Positions 1 through 8,773 of a stretch of DNA of 64,000 nucleotides are shown here, one piece after another. The position numbers and the translations under genes were made by a program. The notes beneath the pieces were generated by a model. That model saw only the letters and a program-made list of their open reading frames with translations, ran no database searches and was not told the DNA's origin. How positions within the stretch are numbered: position 1 is the stretch's first letter; the number at the start of each line of letters is the position of its first letter. The stretch is from Bog-756 sp963704585 (GTDB taxonomy: Bacteria; Actinomycetota; Acidimicrobiia; Acidimicrobiales; RAAP-2), in NCBI GenBank assembly GCA_963704585.1, contig OY969919.1:682001-746000 (forward strand), written 5' to 3'.

Positions 1-914
1 CGCTTGGAGGAGGCGATGAGCTCGTCCCGGCCGTCGCCGATGGGGACCACCCGCACCGAGAGGTCGGTGACCCCGGCGTCGGCGAACGCTCCGAGGCGCC
101 GCTCGATCGTCGCCTCGCTCCCGGCCGCCAGGATGTCCCCGACGTTGCGCGCCGCGCCGTGTTCGAGCAGTCGCTGGTAGTTCGGCGAGACCTCCGCCTC
201 GGCGAGGATGCGGTTGGTCCGCTCTACCGCATCCGGGATCTCGTCGTCGAGGCAGAGGCAGATCGGGACACCGGCCACGACTCGCGGGACGGGGCGGCCG
301 GCCCGCGCTGCGGCGCGCTCGAGCGCCGGCACGACGTGTCCCGCGATCGCCCGTTCGTCGGCCATCCAGAGGATCGTCCCGGCCGTGCGCTCGCCGCAGA
401 GCTCGAGCATGTGCGGACCGAGGGCGGCGATCAGTACCGGCGTCGGCCCGACGTCGGTGATGTCGAGGGGGTTGTGGACGCGGAACAGCTCGTTCTCGAC
501 GTCGACCGGACCGGGACCCGACAGGGCGGCGTCGAGCACATCGAGGTACGAGCGCATGGTCAGTGCCTGGCGCTCGTAGGGCAGGCCGAGCATCTCCTCG
601 ACGATCCAGTGGTGCGAGACGCCGAGTCCCAGGGAGAGCCGACCCTCGCAGACCGCCTGGACCGAGAGCGCCTGCTGCGCGAGGGCGATCGGGTGCCGCG
701 GCTGCACCGGGACGACCGCCGTGCCGATCTCGACACGCGACGTTTCGGCGCCCACCAGCGCGGCGGCGGTCAGGGCGTCGAACTCGTCGGGGATCTGCGG
801 GATCCAGACGGTGGCGAGCCCGGCCTCCTCGGCCCAGCGCGCGTCGGCGCAGAGGCGTGCCACCTTCGAGCGGTACCGGCCGCGTTCGGGACCGACCATG
901 AGGCCGATGCGCAT
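1..914 (-). CDS. LLM-class F420-dependent oxidoreductase (C-terminus outside window)
   Basis: An open frame runs without a stop from an ATG at 914 off the left edge, giving 304 visible codons. The product starts MRIGLMVGPERGRYRSKVAR and reads as a luciferase-like (bacterial luciferase TIM-barrel) monooxygenase of the F420-dependent type. It has the usual early strand, a 'GRLSLGLGVSHHW' segment and a 'TPVLIAALGPHMLELCGE' segment typical of the family. Such enzymes use F420H2 or FMNH2 to reduce or oxidise small organic substrates; the substrate cannot be told. It is the last visible member of the minus-strand operon that starts near 8652, but 164 bp separate it from the MarR gene upstream, so it may have its own promoter. 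Confidence 0.85.
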   Translation of the reverse strand, partial: MRIGLMVGPERGRYRSKVARLCADARWAEEAGLATVWIPQIPDEFDALTAAALVGAETSRVEIGTAVVPVQPRHPIALAQQALSVQAVCEGRLSLGLGVSHHWIVEEMLGLPYERQALTMRSYLDVLDAALSGPGPVDVENELFRVHNPLDITDVGPTPVLIAALGPHMLELCGERTAGTILWMADERAIAGHVVPALERAAARAGRPVPRVVAGVPICLCLDDEIPDAVERTNRILAEAEVSPNYQRLLEHGAARNVGDILAAGSEATIERRLGAFADAGVTDLSVRVVPIGDGRDELIASSK

Positions 915-1078
915 CCGTCTCCCTCCTCTGAGGCCGTCTGGCTCCGCATGGCGGAGGCGCTCGCTCCGAACCGGCCGGCCGTGTGGACCGCTCGACCTTA
1001 GATCTTCCGCGAACAGGTCCACGTCCGACGGCGACCGACGCTGCCGGTCGGTCGACGCGGTGGTGATCCGAGCGAGGA

Positions 1079-1669
1079 CTAGGCGACCTCGCTGCCGCGG
1101 CCGCGCCCGCGCTTGCGTGCCTCGCGCGAGCCCACCTCCTCGACGACCTCGTCGGAGCGGACGACGTCGAACTCGTTGCCGCTCGCGCGGAGGGCCGCGA
1201 GCAGCTCGACCAGCTGCCGCCGCTGCGGTTCGGACAGGCCGATGCGCTCGTAGACCGTCGAGTTGAGCTCGACGGTGGCATCGGTCGCGACGCGCTCGCC
1301 CCGCGGGGTGATCACCGCGAGCGTGGCGCGGGCGTCCGACGGGTGTGGCACGCGCCGGACGAGTTTCTCCTCTTCGAGTCGGTCGATGATGTCGGTGACG
1401 CTCGCAGGCGGGATGCGGAGCGTCCTGCTGATCCAGCTGAGCGTCCGCGCGGACTCCGGATCGGTGCTCAGCCAGGCGAGGACCTCGTAGCGGGCGAACG
1501 TCAGGCCGTGGTTCCGCATGACCTCGGCGACCTGGTCGCTCAGGAGCTGGTAGGACCGGAGGATCGCGGTGAACGCCGCCATCCCGGATGCGGCCTCCGG
1601 CGCCCATCGTTCGAGCCAGACACGCCGGGACGCCTCGACGACGTCGAAGGGAGCCGCTTGGAAGCTCAT
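1079..1669 (-). CDS. MarR-family transcriptional regulator
   Basis: The 196-residue product has a MarR-type winged helix: 'TFARYEVLAWLSTDP' then 'LRIPPASVTDIIDRLEEEKLV' as the recognition region and 'RRVPHPSDARATLAVITPRG' as the wing. I take the ATG at 1669 (MSFQAAPFD) because it leaves a family-sized protein; the frame stays open further upstream but only into sequence that overlaps the CoA-transferase 3' end. It lies 31 bp downstream of the CoA-transferase stop on the same strand, so it is probably the local, operon-encoded regulator of the amidohydrolase-M24-crotonase-CoA-transferase operon. MarR proteins usually repress and respond to aromatic or CoA-thioester ligands; the ligand here is unknown. 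The tail is rich in Arg/Lys. Confidence 0.88.
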   Translation of the reverse strand: MSFQAAPFDVVEASRRVWLERWAPEAASGMAAFTAILRSYQLLSDQVAEVMRNHGLTFARYEVLAWLSTDPESARTLSWISRTLRIPPASVTDIIDRLEEEKLVRRVPHPSDARATLAVITPRGERVATDATVELNSTVYERIGLSEPQRRQLVELLAALRASGNEFDVVRSDEVVEEVGSREARKRGRGRGSEVA

Positions 1670-1700
1670 GGCCGAAGGATACGGGGCACGTTCCCGCTTC

Positions 1701-4133
1701 TCAGGTTGTCCGGGCCAGCGAGCTGCCGATGATTCCGTCCGCTTCGAGGGCGTCGAGATCCGCGCGGCACAACCCGAGCTGGCCGAGGAGCTCCTCGTTG
1801 TGCTCACCGAGCAGCGGCGCCGGGCGACGATGCAGGCGCTCGGGCCCCCGTGAGAACCGCATCGGCAGCGTGCTGTAGCGGGCGCGGCCGGCCACCGGGT
1901 GATCCACCTTCTCGAAGAACGCCCGGTCCTCGAGTTGGGCGAGCTCGGGCTGGCGATGGGGCTGCACGACGGGAGCGACGGGCACCCCCGCGTCCCAGAG
2001 GTGCGCGACGACCTCGTCCGCGGTGCGGTCGCGGCACCAGGCCTGCAGGCCCTCGTCGAGAAGATCGTGGGCCGCGAAGCGACCCTCGGCGGTCAGGAGC
2101 GCAGCATCCGCCGCCCAGTCCGGGTCGCCGAGCGCGCGACGCAGGGCCAGCCACTGTTCGTCGGTGGCGATCGCGAGCGCCACCCAGCAGTCTTCGCGCC
2201 CGTACTCGTCGGTGCCCGCGACCCGGTAGAGGTTCTGGGGCGCTGCGGTCGGCCCTCGGTTTCCCTCCCTGGAGAGGAGCGCGCCGTAGGCGGACGACTC
2301 GATCACCTGCTCCGCTGTGACATTGAGCGCCGCGTCGACCATCGCGACCTCGACCAATCCGCCCTCGCCGGTCCGCTTGCGGTGCTCGAGCGCAAGCATC
2401 AGCCCGTAGAGCGCGTGCAGGCCCGCGTTCGGATCACCCACGCAGTACGGCTCGATGGGGAGCTGGTCGGGATGCCCGGTGAGCCAGGTGAGCCCGGAGG
2501 CGTCCTCGATCACGAACGCGAACGCAGCGAGGTCGCGCCAGGGGCCCTCGAGACCGAAACCCGGCATCCGCACCATCACCAGGTCCGGCCGTTCGGCGCG
2601 CAGCGCCTCGAAGTCGAGCCCCAGCTGGTCAAGCACCCGCGGCGTGTAGTTCTCCACCACCACGTCGCACGTGGAAACGAACCGCCGGACCAGATCGAGT
2701 CCGCGCGGCTCGCGCACGTCGACGGTCAGGCTCTTCTTGTTGGTGTTGAGCGCGGCGAAGACGGGCCCCTGCTCCCAGTACCGATCCTCGGACGGCGGCA
2801 CTCCTCCGACCAGTCGGACCCCGTCGGGCCGGGTTGGCGACTCGAGGTGGATGACCTCCGCGCCGAGGAGCGCGAGCACGTGGCCCACGAGCGGACCCGC
2901 CCAGAACGCCGTCATGTCGAGGATGCGCAGGCCCTCGAAGGGGAGCGTGCGCGGGCGGTCCCCGGCGGCCCGGCGCGCCGACCGCGGTCGCGCCAGGGCC
3001 TGGCCGACGGTGTGCTCGCCGAGACGCGGGGCCGGTCCGGTCGGGCGCAGGCGACCCGACCCGAAGCGGTACGGCGGGCGGGGGTTGGCCGCACCGTCGC
3101 GCGGGTTGGCGGCAAAGGTCCCGCGACGCTCGAAGTGCTCGTAGGACGTGGCGTTCGAGCCGTTGACGATGGGCGCGTTGGGGATCCGGAATGCGGCGGC
3201 CCGGTCGAGCACCTCGTCGACCGAGTGCGACGCGATCCACGCGTCGATGGTCGGGGCGAGCGCCGTCCGGTCGAGGAAGAGCCTCGGGTCTTCCATCCAT
3301 TCGGGATGGTCGACCATGACGCAAAAGTCGAGCCACTGCTGGCCCGTTCCGCAGCCGAGCCCGACCAGCCCGTCCCGGGCGGCCCCCACTCCGGGGGTCG
3401 GGACGTAGCGGCGCCGGCGCATCGGCCGTCCGAGCTGGTCGTTGAAGGTGACCGGGTAGTAGGTGAGGCACAGCGCGAGCGCCTCGAGCACCGAGACGTC
3501 GACGAGCTGGCCATCGGCGTCCCCGTTCCGCACGGAGGCCAGCGTGCCGATGGCTGCGAAGAGCCCGGAGAGCCACTCGCCGATCTGCCCGCCGACGAAG
3601 ACCGGTGGCCGGTCGGGTGTGCCCCGCGCGAGCCCGATGATCCCCCCGGACCACGCCTGGAGCGTGAACTCGGTGGCCGGTCTGTCGCGCCACCGGCCCT
3701 CGAGGCCGAACGGGGTGACCGACGTCACGGTGAGATGCCCATGGGCACGGAGGATCTCACCCGGCGCAAGCGTCGGGTGCTCCGCGACCGCCGAGCCCCG
3801 GGACCAGACGACCGCGTCTGACGCGGCGAGCAGCTCGTGCAACCCGGCGAGCTCGCCCGGTTCGGCCTCGTTCACGACGACGCTCTCCTTGGACGCGGCG
3901 AGGAAGTTGAAGAGCGCTCCGTCGGCGCCGGCGGGGATGGCCGCGCCCGAGGCCGACCAGCCGCGCAGAGGATCACCCGTGGGCGGCTCCACCTTCACGA
4001 CCTGCGCGCCACCGTCGGCCAGGAGCTTGGTGCAGTACGCACCCCCGATCCACGTGGAGAGGTCGACGACGCGCAGGCCGTCGAGCGGCGGCACCGCGCC
4101 GGCGCGGTCGGAGTCCTGCTGTGACCGCCCCAC
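1701..4133 (-). CDS. Fused tandem CaiB/BaiF family III CoA-transferase
   Basis: The product is about 810 residues, twice the normal family III CoA-transferase length, and contains two complete CaiB/BaiF domains (roughly 15-385 and 398-800). Each starts with the nucleotide-binding 'GLRVVDLS'/'GLRILDM' strand. The second domain has an Asp at about residue 567 ('CVGDPNAG') where the family's catalytic acyl-anhydride Asp lies. The first domain has 'VGGQIGEW' (about 181-187) with no Asp, so only one half looks catalytic. The start is a GTG at 4133, two bases after the crotonase stop codon, which implies translational coupling; a GTG at 4094 is an alternative. The role is probably to transfer CoA onto a carboxylic-acid intermediate for the neighbouring crotonase. 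The substrate is unknown. Confidence 0.88.
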   Translation of the reverse strand: MGRSQQDSDRAGAVPPLDGLRVVDLSTWIGGAYCTKLLADGGAQVVKVEPPTGDPLRGWSASGAAIPAGADGALFNFLAASKESVVVNEAEPGELAGLHELLAASDAVVWSRGSAVAEHPTLAPGEILRAHGHLTVTSVTPFGLEGRWRDRPATEFTLQAWSGGIIGLARGTPDRPPVFVGGQIGEWLSGLFAAIGTLASVRNGDADGQLVDVSVLEALALCLTYYPVTFNDQLGRPMRRRRYVPTPGVGAARDGLVGLGCGTGQQWLDFCVMVDHPEWMEDPRLFLDRTALAPTIDAWIASHSVDEVLDRAAAFRIPNAPIVNGSNATSYEHFERRGTFAANPRDGAANPRPPYRFGSGRLRPTGPAPRLGEHTVGQALARPRSARRAAGDRPRTLPFEGLRILDMTAFWAGPLVGHVLALLGAEVIHLESPTRPDGVRLVGGVPPSEDRYWEQGPVFAALNTNKKSLTVDVREPRGLDLVRRFVSTCDVVVENYTPRVLDQLGLDFEALRAERPDLVMVRMPGFGLEGPWRDLAAFAFVIEDASGLTWLTGHPDQLPIEPYCVGDPNAGLHALYGLMLALEHRKRTGEGGLVEVAMVDAALNVTAEQVIESSAYGALLSREGNRGPTAAPQNLYRVAGTDEYGREDCWVALAIATDEQWLALRRALGDPDWAADAALLTAEGRFAAHDLLDEGLQAWCRDRTADEVVAHLWDAGVPVAPVVQPHRQPELAQLEDRAFFEKVDHPVAGRARYSTLPMRFSRGPERLHRRPAPLLGEHNEELLGQLGLCRADLDALEADGIIGSSLARTT

Positions 4134-4135
4134 CG

Positions 4136-5107
4136 TCAGTCGGTGTCGGCCTTCCGGCGACCGGACTTGCTCAGCCTCCACTCGGGAGGGAACGCGTTGT
4201 CGTTGTCCTTGACGGCGAGGTTCAATCCCGCCTCCATGGTCTCGTCGCTGAGCGTCGCACGCTTGCCGTCGTCGTCGTTGCGCAGCACGCCGCCCATCGA
4301 CTCGAGCCAGGCGGACAGCAGGCTGCCCATGTACTCGCCCTGCTGTTGCTTCATGATCTCGAAGAAGACCTTCTGCATGAAGACGGTGTCCGTCGGGCGG
4401 GTACGGGCGCAGGCGAGCGCGTACTTCTCCACCTCTGCCTCGAGGTCCTCGCGGGGCACGACGCTGTTCACGAAGTTGCACTCGTACATCTGCTGCGCGG
4501 TGAACGGCCGGCCCGTGAACACCATCTCCTGGAACTTGCGCAGGCCCATCATCATCGCCCACTGCCACATCCGAGGCGCATAGCCGACGTAGCGGAACGC
4601 CGGATGCCCGAAGAGCGCGTCGTCCGAGGAGATCACCATGTCCGCGTCGGCGGCCTGGTAGAAGTGCCAGCCGTAGCAGTATCCCTTGACCTCGAGGATG
4701 CTGATCTTCTTGAAGTCCTGCAGGCTCCGGCAGCCCGACCGGGTGTTGCCGTACCAGTGGAGCAGCGACGCGCCCGACCGATAGGAACGCCGGTCCGGCA
4801 GGGTCACGTCGTCCTCGTCGGTCAGCCCGAACTCCTCGGCGAGCGAGGTGCCTTCCGCCTGCTTGGCCATCAGCTCGTCGAGATCGGCGCCCGACCCGAG
4901 GTTGTCGCCGATGCCGCGCACGACGAGGACCTTGACGTCGTCGTCGATGCTCGCCTTGAAGATGAGGTCCGCGTAACGCTTGCGCGCCCCGATGGTCGGA
5001 CCGTTGAGCCGGTCGGGCCGGTCGAAGGTGATGGTCGCGATGCGGGTGCCCGGATCCTTTTCGTAGAGGACGATCTCCTCTGGCGGTGGAACGTCGACTG
5101 GGGTCAC
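4136..5107 (-). CDS. Enoyl-CoA hydratase/isomerase (crotonase) family protein
   Basis: This is a 323-residue crotonase-fold protein. The N-terminal part has 'IATITFDRPDRLNGPTIG', and 'GIGDNLGSGADLDEL' supplies the first oxyanion-hole strand. 'VKGYCYGWHFYQAADADMV' replaces the common GxxxGGG second oxyanion loop, so it is a divergent member and not a textbook FadB/EchA. The protein is longer than the usual 260 residues because of an insert ending near 'SGASLLHWYGNTRSG'. I use the GTG at 5107, one base after the stop of the upstream M24 gene, rather than the longer frame to 5200. It probably hydrates, isomerises or hydrolyses the CoA-thioester made by the adjacent CoA-transferase. Confidence 0.85.
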   Translation of the reverse strand: MTPVDVPPPEEIVLYEKDPGTRIATITFDRPDRLNGPTIGARKRYADLIFKASIDDDVKVLVVRGIGDNLGSGADLDELMAKQAEGTSLAEEFGLTDEDDVTLPDRRSYRSGASLLHWYGNTRSGCRSLQDFKKISILEVKGYCYGWHFYQAADADMVISSDDALFGHPAFRYVGYAPRMWQWAMMMGLRKFQEMVFTGRPFTAQQMYECNFVNSVVPREDLEAEVEKYALACARTRPTDTVFMQKVFFEIMKQQQGEYMGSLLSAWLESMGGVLRNDDDGKRATLSDETMEAGLNLAVKDNDNAFPPEWRLSKSGRRKADTD

Positions 5108-5108
5108 G

Positions 5109-6242
5109 TCAGCCCTTCCTTGTCTCGCGGAACGGTTTGCTCGTGAGCAGCTCCGGCCCGCTCGCAGTGATGACGACGGGCTCTGCGCCGAAGAGCGCAC
5201 CGACGCCCTCCTGCCAGACGTACGCGGTCAGGACCAGCACCATGCCCTCCTCGAGCGACTGCGCGGAAGCCGAGCGGGGCAGCGCGGAAGTCGCGAGCGG
5301 TAGGTCGAAGCCGAGCCCGAGTCCCCGGGCGACGGGCATCGGAGGCGCCGGGAGACCGGCGGCGCCGTACGCGTCGAGGAGGTCGCTGAGCGGCGCACCG
5401 GGACGGCACGCGCCGACGAGCCGGTCCCAGAGCTCGTCGTGGCGCACGGCGAGGGTGCGGTCGATCCCGGCGTTCCCACCGGCTCCGTGCGTCCGCCCGA
5501 GCTCGCCCGAGTACCCACCGAGGACGACCCCGGCGTCGAAGGCGACGAGATCGCCGGGCGCGACCTGTAGGTCACGGGTGGAGCGCCGCCACGGGTCGTC
5601 GCGCGAGGTGATCCACGCCACGTCCTGACCGGCCGGGGTGGTGACACCGGCGTCGGCCATCGCCTCCATGAAGAAACCCGTGAGCTGACGCTCGGTGGTG
5701 CCTGGTGCGAGTGCGTCGACCGCGCGCTCGAGGGACTGCTCCGCGATCCGCACCGACGCGCGGATCGCGTCGACCTCTTCCGGGGTCTTGATCGAGCGGA
5801 CGCGCCGCAGCATGGGCTCGCCGTCGACGAGCTCCGCCGAGGGGAACGCCTTGGGCAGCAGCTGGGCCGAGGAGGGTGAGAGGCTGTCGGTGGCGACGGT
5901 CCGAGCCGTCGCTGCTCCTTCGATGCGCCGGAGGGCGGCCAGGTGGTTCGCCGAGTTGAAGGAGATGCCGTAGAGGTGGTCGTGGGGGATCTCCTCGGGC
6001 ACACCCTCGTCCCAGGTGCTGAGCAGGTAGACGTCGCCGGTCTCCCGCACGAGGACACAGCCGGGACCGAACGCGCGCGAGCCGGCGGTCCACAGGCGCG
6101 GCGCACCCGAGACGTAGCGCGCGTTGCCTTCGCGTCCGATGACCAGCACGTCGACGCCTGCGGTCGCCATCGCAGCGAGCACGCGTCCGCGGCGCGCCAC
6201 GCGGAGTGTCTCGTCGTCGGGCACGATGTCGGTGACGGTCAC
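5109..6242 (-). CDS. M24-family (creatinase/Xaa-Pro aminopeptidase fold) protein with degenerate metal site
   Basis: The 377-residue protein has the two-domain M24 'pita-bread' layout: an N-terminal creatinase-like domain (about 10-145) and a C-terminal M24 domain beginning 'IKTPEEVDAIRAS'. Compared with its upstream neighbour, only part of the metal site survives. D236 ('FDAG') is present, but E247 replaces the second Asp ('SGELGRT'), R306 stands where the His should be ('ARGLGLG'), T339 stands where a Glu should be, and E354 remains. It is therefore unlikely to be a normal dinuclear metallopeptidase; it may be a metal-free lyase or hydrolase, or a partner subunit of the intact paralogue 7 bp upstream. 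It lies mid-operon, one base from the crotonase start. Confidence 0.85.
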   Translation of the reverse strand: MTVTDIVPDDETLRVARRGRVLAAMATAGVDVLVIGREGNARYVSGAPRLWTAGSRAFGPGCVLVRETGDVYLLSTWDEGVPEEIPHDHLYGISFNSANHLAALRRIEGAATARTVATDSLSPSSAQLLPKAFPSAELVDGEPMLRRVRSIKTPEEVDAIRASVRIAEQSLERAVDALAPGTTERQLTGFFMEAMADAGVTTPAGQDVAWITSRDDPWRRSTRDLQVAPGDLVAFDAGVVLGGYSGELGRTHGAGGNAGIDRTLAVRHDELWDRLVGACRPGAPLSDLLDAYGAAGLPAPPMPVARGLGLGFDLPLATSALPRSASAQSLEEGMVLVLTAYVWQEGVGALFGAEPVVITASGPELLTSKPFRETRKG

Positions 6243-6249
6243 ATCGCCC

Positions 6250-7479
6250 TCAGAACGGATCGTAGGGATAGTCGGTCATCGGCTCCCAACCCTCCTCGGT
6301 GATGAGGAGCACCTCCTCGGCGCGGTAGCCGGCGGCGCCGTCGTCCCAGACGACGGGCTCGAGGACCAGCACCATGCCTTCCTCGAGGACCAGCGACGCG
6401 TCGAACGCCTCGCCGATGTCGCTCCCCACGTAGGGCATCTCGGCGCTGTCGATGCCGAGGCCGTGCCCGAGGTAGAAGTGGGGCATCCAGGGCTTGACGC
6501 CCCCGGCGGCACCGATGGCCGCCGCGGTGAGGTCGGCGGCCGTGGCCCCGGCCCTGGTGACCGCGAGGACGGCGCCGATGATCGCCCGCCAGCGCTCGAA
6601 CTGCGCCCGCTGGCGTCCGTCCGGCTCGCGCCCGACGATCCACGTGCGCCCGAAGTCGGAGTGGAAGCCGCCGTAGCTGATGCCGGAGTCGCTCCAGAGC
6701 ACGTCCCCCTCCACCAGCTCGCGCTCGGTGGTGAGCAGGGGGCATGCGAGGTCGCCCGTCGTCGTCCACGGCCCGTCCGCGAGACGGGAGGGCATGACCT
6801 GCCAGATGGGGTCGATGACGTTCGCGTCCGCACCCGCCTCGAAGATGGTACGGAGGAAGGTGGCCGTGAGGTCGGACTGACGGATGCCGGGCGCGAGCCG
6901 CGCCTGCACCTCGGCGTTCGCCTGCTCGGTGATGCGCAGCCCCTCGCGCATGCACGAGAGCTCGTCCGGGGTCTTCTTGAGCTTGGCCCGGCCGATGACC
7001 CGCCCTCCGTCGACGGGCTTGTCCGCGGCGAACAGGAGGGACCGCTCGCGTCGCAGCGCGTGGGTCCACTCGTCTGCGGCGACGACGGCACCCGGCGGCA
7101 CGAGTCCTGCCAGCTCGGCGGCGAAGCACTCGACACCCTCGTCGAAGTCGAGGAAGACAGGTCCGTGCAGGTGGTCTGCCGGGAGATCTGCATGGAGCTG
7201 CGCGTCCTCGTGCATCGGCGTGAAGAGGTGCGGCCACTCGTCGTCCGCCACCACCACGGCCACGGGCTGCTCGAAGTTCGCCCGGCCCGAGTCGCCGAGC
7301 GGCCAGATCGCCCCCGTCGCGTAGGCGACGTTGGTGTTTCCGAGCAGGACGAGCGCGTCGACCCCTTGCTCTCCGAGGATCGATCGGATCCGCTCCATCC
7401 GTTGCCGGTGCATGCGTGCACGGTCCGGCTTCGGCGGGATGTGGGCCGGCGCGTCGGCGGTCATGAGCCCGGCGGTCAT
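6250..7479 (-). CDS. M24-family metallopeptidase (Xaa-Pro aminopeptidase-like)
   Basis: This 409-residue protein has an N-terminal creatinase/prolidase domain (about 25-160) and a C-terminal M24 catalytic domain. The five expected metal ligands can be seen: D264 ('SDSGISYGG'), D275 ('SDFGRTW'), H339 ('LGHGLGID'), E374 ('VLEPVVW') and E388 ('YRAEEV'). It should be a cytosolic dimetal peptidase, or a dehydrating or C-N-cleaving enzyme of the same fold. In a catabolic operon an amide- or C-N-cleaving role is as likely as peptide turnover. Its ATG at 7479 overlaps the stop codon of the upstream amidohydrolase (ATGA), so the two are translationally coupled. Confidence 0.9.
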   Translation of the reverse strand: MTAGLMTADAPAHIPPKPDRARMHRQRMERIRSILGEQGVDALVLLGNTNVAYATGAIWPLGDSGRANFEQPVAVVVADDEWPHLFTPMHEDAQLHADLPADHLHGPVFLDFDEGVECFAAELAGLVPPGAVVAADEWTHALRRERSLLFAADKPVDGGRVIGRAKLKKTPDELSCMREGLRITEQANAEVQARLAPGIRQSDLTATFLRTIFEAGADANVIDPIWQVMPSRLADGPWTTTGDLACPLLTTERELVEGDVLWSDSGISYGGFHSDFGRTWIVGREPDGRQRAQFERWRAIIGAVLAVTRAGATAADLTAAAIGAAGGVKPWMPHFYLGHGLGIDSAEMPYVGSDIGEAFDASLVLEEGMVLVLEPVVWDDGAAGYRAEEVLLITEEGWEPMTDYPYDPF

Positions 7480-8652
7480 GCGTCGTCCAGCCCGAGGTAG
7501 CGCTTGACGTTGCCGCCGACGACGTCCGGTGCCGCTTCCGCGCCGACCGCCTCCACGGCCTGGGCGAGCGACTGGCCGCTGTAGCCGAAGGTGCTCTCGT
7601 TATGGGGGAAGTCGGTCGACCACATCACCCGGTCGGCGCCGATGCGGTCGAGGAGCCCGAGACCGAGGGGGTCGACCATGAACGACGCGTACATGTGGGT
7701 GTTCCAGTAGTGGGCGGGTTCGTGCTGCACCTTCCAGTCGGCAAGGTGCGCAAACGACGCGGCGATGTGCTCGGCGTCCTGGAGGGCCGAGGGCACCCAG
7801 TTGATCCCACCCTCGAACCACCCGATCCGGAGACCGGGGTGGCGATCGAGGATGCCGCCGAAGATGTACTTGCCGAAGGTGTCCCGGAACGGCGCGACCG
7901 ACTGGAGCATTCCGACGCTCACTGCGTTGAACTCGTTGGGCGACGCCGGCGGGCTTTCGCCGATGTGGTGGGAGACCGGGATCTGCGCCTCTTCGATCGC
8001 GTCCCAGACGCCGTCCATCGCGCGGCTCGCGTAGTCGATCGGGTGCTTCTCCCTGTCCTTGCCGGGCGACAGCGGCATCAGGAAGGTCTTGAGGCCGAGC
8101 GCCTTGAGCTCCTGGACCGTCCGACGGGCACCGTCGGGGTCCCACCAGTTGATCAGCCCGACGCCGTAGATCCGGTGGTTCGAGCGCTCCTGGACCTCGG
8201 CGATGTGCTCGTTGTAGATCCGGAAGCACCGTTCGCGGATCTCCCGGTCCGGCCATCCGAACAAGGCGAGGACGGCGTTCGGAAAGGCAAGTTCCTTTGC
8301 GACCCCTTCCTGTCCGAGAATGGCGAGCCGCTCCTCCAGCGCGCTCGGTGTTGGAACCCGGCACCGGGTCGTACTGCGTGAGCACCTCGATGAACTCGGG
8401 CACCAGGACGGACTTCCCGCCCACGCCGATGACCCACGCACCGTCCACGTTCATCACGCGGGGAGCCTGTTCGCGCAGGTCCTCCGGGAAGCGCTCGTAG
8501 AAGATGTCCTCCGCCAGCGAGATGTGATCGTCCGCGGAGAAGACCTCGGTCCCCGGGGGCAGCCCGGCGTCGACGGGCGGACCCGGACGGCGGTCCTTGG
8601 GGGCGCCGACGCCCCCGGCCGGATAGCTCAGCGTTCTCGAGTTGGCAACCAT
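7476..8652 (-). pseudogene. Amidohydrolase-2 family protein, interrupted by a frameshift near 8345
   Basis: Two frames together give one metal-dependent hydrolase of the ACMSD/amidohydrolase-2 type, about 390 residues. The N-terminal part starts at the ATG 8652 (MVANSRTLSYP), has 'VFSADDHISLAEDIFYERFP', and runs to 'VLTQYDPVPGSNT' near 8345. The rest continues in another frame as 'PSALEERLAILGQEGVAKEL' to the stop at 7476. The C-terminal part has 'VSHHIGE', 'IGWFEGGINWV' and 'VMWSTDFPHNES', the usual metal-ligand and catalytic His/Asp segments. The total length is not a multiple of three, consistent with one single-base indel. If the frameshift is a sequencing error, this is the first gene of the minus-strand operon. 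Such enzymes decarboxylate or hydrolyse cyclic or aromatic acids. Confidence 0.82.
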
Positions 8653-8773
8653 CTCCCCCGCCTCGCTCCCGAACTGACGGCGGCAGATTACTTCGGCACC
8701 GTAGCATTCGTCAACGGATCCTGCTAGCTTGCCCGAACAGGAACACGCCGGGGGAGGACGGAGCGGTCGTGCA
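8653..8773. promoter_or_regulatory. Divergent promoter region between the two catabolic operons
   Basis: This 121 bp gap separates the minus-strand amidohydrolase operon (start 8652) from the plus-strand flavoprotein (start 8774), so both promoters must lie here or overlap the genes. It is locally less GC-rich than its flanks. An inverted repeat TAGCA (8702-8706) and TGCTA (8722-8726) with a 15-base spacer is a possible operator, perhaps for the operon's MarR protein, but five-base arms are weak evidence. The copy of the shared TGTACCGAYC motif seen at 24.9-39.5 kb is absent here. Confidence 0.35.

Noticed and set aside
1899..3821. Long plus-strand open frame antisense to the CoA-transferase
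   Set aside because: High GC keeps the complementary frame open; the product is Arg/Gly/Asp-rich with no family features, while the opposite strand encodes clear domains.
8702..8726. TAGCA/TGCTA inverted repeat as a firm operator
   Set aside because: Five-base arms with a 15-base spacer arise easily by chance; mentioned only within the divergent region.
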